Source of the DNA: an uncultured Alphaproteobacteria bacterium
GTDB taxonomy: Bacteria > Pseudomonadota > Alphaproteobacteria > Micropepsales > Micropepsaceae
Direction: 5' to 3'
DNA length: 64,000 bases
Assembly: GCA_903857685.1 (NCBI GenBank)
Contig: CAIOFO010000010.1
Span: forward strand, 1-64,000
Position 1 is the stretch's first letter, and each line of letters begins with the position of its first letter. Below the pieces are notes generated by a model that saw only the letters and a program-made list of their open reading frames with translations, made no database searches and was not told the origin of the DNA. The position numbers and the translations under genes are program-made. Below are positions 62,731 to 64,000 of this stretch, piece by piece.

Positions 62731-62755
62731 GGGGCGGAAGCAATCATTCCGCCCC
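62731..62755. terminator. Hairpin between the BON and MgtC-like genes
   Basis: GGGGCGGAA (62731-62739) and TTCCGCCCC (62747-62755) form a perfect 9-bp stem with a 7-base loop between two convergent genes. It has no T tract in either direction, so strong intrinsic termination is not certain. Confidence 0.5.
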
Positions 62756-62758
62756 CGG

Positions 62759-64000
62759 CTAGCCTGCCGGAAAATATGCATGGGCCGCGGCGCCCGCGCC
62801 AAACGCTGCCAAGGCCGACAGGCTCAGCATCATTCCCAGCTTCGGTCCGCCAAATATCAGCGCCAGCACCGATTTTGCCAGTCCATTGGCAGCGGCGGCG
62901 ATCAGGATGGTGGAAACCGCAACAGCGGCCGTCACTCCGGTGCCGGCCAGTTTGGCCATGGAGAGCGTAATCGGGTCCACATCCAGCAGGCCCGATATGC
63001 CGCCCAGGGCAAACAACCCCGAATGGGCCGAAGCCCCTATTTTCGACAGCAGCATGATGATGGCCAGCAGGGCGGTGAGGCGCAGCATCAATCCCAGGTC
63101 AAAGGGGTCCTGCAAGGCCAGCGCATGGTTCTCGACCGTCGCCGCCGCGCGCCAGGCCAAGAACCCCGGTAGCAGCAATATCGCCGCCGCCGCCAGAATG
63201 GACGGCGCCAGCGGCGCAGCCAGGGCAGGCTGGATCAGGATGGCCACCGCCGACATCCGCAGCAGCGAGACAATCCAGGCTGCCAGGATCGCGGCCATGA
63301 CGGCAGGCAGGGCCCCGGCATCACGCCGCACCAGGCGGGCATATGTCCAGGTCACGGTGGTCGAGCTGACGATGCCGCCCAGCAATGCGGCCGAAAGCAG
63401 CCCATTGCGCTCGCCTGCGATCCTGACCGCAATATACCCGGCATAGGAAATCGCGCCGACCAGCACCGTCATCAGCCAGATCTGGTGGGGATTGAGCGCA
63501 TCCCAGGGATCCACCGTGCGGTCCGGCAGCACCGGCAGCAGCACCGCCGTCATCACCAGCAGCATGAGCGCGGCGCGCAGTTCGGTCCATTTCAGATTGC
63601 GCAGGAATTCATGCATCACCCGCCGTTCAGCCAGAATGGCAGCCGAGACCACACCCACGGCCGCCGCCACCGCCAAACTTCCCCTGGCGGCATAGGCCCC
63701 GAGCGCAAATGTCAGCAGTCCTGCCACCAGATCGGTGGCCGAAACGCTGCCTTCCTGCGCGGCGCGGCGCCATTCGAATATGCCAAGGGGAAGGGCAAAA
63801 GCCAGGAAGCTAAGTCCTAGGGCTGTTGTGCCGGCGCCGGAAAACAGGCTGCAAATCGCGCCCAGGATCCCGATCAGCGTGAAGGTGCGAATGCCCGCTA
63901 CGCGCGCGCCATCCCGCGCCTGACGTTCCTGCCAGCCGCGTTCGATTCCGATCAAAAGGCCTATGGCGGCAGCAAGGGCTGCCCGCTGCAGGAGTTCCAG
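62759..64000 (-). CDS. MgtC/SapB- and DUF4010-type membrane protein (start lies beyond the window)
   Basis: The gene is open to base 64000 on the minus strand (reading LELLQRAALAAAIGLLIGIE at the edge), so its N-terminus lies outside. At least 413 residues are present, with the MgtC-like motif GIERGWQERQ and ARVAGIRTFTLIGILGAICS, then about ten more hydrophobic segments of a DUF4010 domain (residues 170 on). Such proteins are predicted membrane proteins of unknown transport or regulatory function. It converges on the BON gene across a hairpin. Confidence 0.82.
   Translation of the reverse strand: MELLQRAALAAAIGLLIGIERGWQERQARDGARVAGIRTFTLIGILGAICSLFSGAGTTALGLSFLAFALPLGIFEWRRAAQEGSVSATDLVAGLLTFALGAYAARGSLAVAAAVGVVSAAILAERRVMHEFLRNLKWTELRAALMLLVMTAVLLPVLPDRTVDPWDALNPHQIWLMTVLVGAISYAGYIAVRIAGERNGLLSAALLGGIVSSTTVTWTYARLVRRDAGALPAVMAAILAAWIVSLLRMSAVAILIQPALAAPLAPSILAAAAILLLPGFLAWRAAATVENHALALQDPFDLGLMLRLTALLAIIMLLSKIGASAHSGLFALGGISGLLDVDPITLSMAKLAGTGVTAAVAVSTILIAAAANGLAKSVLALIFGGPKLGMMLSLSALAAFGAGAAAHAYFPAG

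Noticed and set aside
1-64000. tRNA or rRNA genes, CRISPR arrays, insertion sequences, att sites or prophage
   Set aside because: No cloverleaf-like sequence, regular repeat-spacer pattern, transposase, integrase or flanking direct repeats were seen on reading both strands; a covariance-model scan was not possible here.

Overview
The window looks like chromosomal DNA of a free-living, facultatively microaerobic alphaproteobacterium. The evidence is a C4-pathway 5-aminolevulinate synthase, an F1-ATPase zeta-type inhibitor (DUF1476), a heme-PAS FixL with FixJ, a cbb3 oxidase cluster with the maturation genes ccoGHIS, and a TonB receptor/TetR arrangement typical of oligotrophic alphaproteobacteria. 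GC content is high throughout, and no rRNA, tRNA, CRISPR array, prophage or insertion sequence was seen. The genus cannot be fixed from this sequence.

Region 1 (1-24.1 kb) is a catabolic locus. It holds a carboxylesterase end, a Gfo/Idh/MocA oxidoreductase, two TIM-barrel isomerase-like proteins, a secreted PQQ dehydrogenase with a heme tail, a quinate/shikimate-type dehydrogenase (QsuD-like), a type II dehydroquinase, a TonB receptor, a TetR regulator, a ThuA protein and an MFS carrier. A tight operon follows: acylating aldehyde dehydrogenase, aldehyde dehydrogenase, class III CoA-transferase, citryl-CoA-lyase-like protein, ThDP enzyme and a QsuB/QuiC1-like fusion. Five promoter regions share one operator-like word (best form TAACTAGTTAGTAC), which suggests a single regulon. 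The parts resemble quinate/shikimate catabolism. However, the QuiC1-like protein has lost most of its dehydroshikimate-dehydratase metal ligands, no ring-cleavage dioxygenase is visible, and the CoA/ThDP operon has no place in the textbook route. This is the best candidate here for an undescribed pathway.

Region 2 (24.1-35.3 kb) is mixed: a methyltransferase and a TPR/2-oxoglutarate oxygenase in one unit, an MFS carrier convergent with malonyl-CoA synthetase, fixLJ, a truncated aminotransferase remnant, a GntR regulator, the zeta inhibitor and small ORFs.

Region 3 (35.4-44.8 kb) is a high-affinity potassium locus, kdpF-A-B-C then kdpD-E, with an SPFH/prohibitin-like gene between kdpC and kdpD and an extra 27-residue membrane peptide before kdpF.

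Region 4 (44.8-64 kb) is a low-oxygen island. hemN-hemA, an OmpW-like porin, ccoNOQP-GHIS, a small ion channel, a diheme cytochrome c, a BON-domain protein and a ribonuclease-like/AMP-phosphorylase-like/PRPP-synthetase-like operon are arranged around six FNR/FixK-type boxes. FixLJ in region 2 is the likely oxygen sensor above this set, although no fixK/fnr gene lies in the window. The window ends inside an MgtC/DUF4010-like membrane protein gene.
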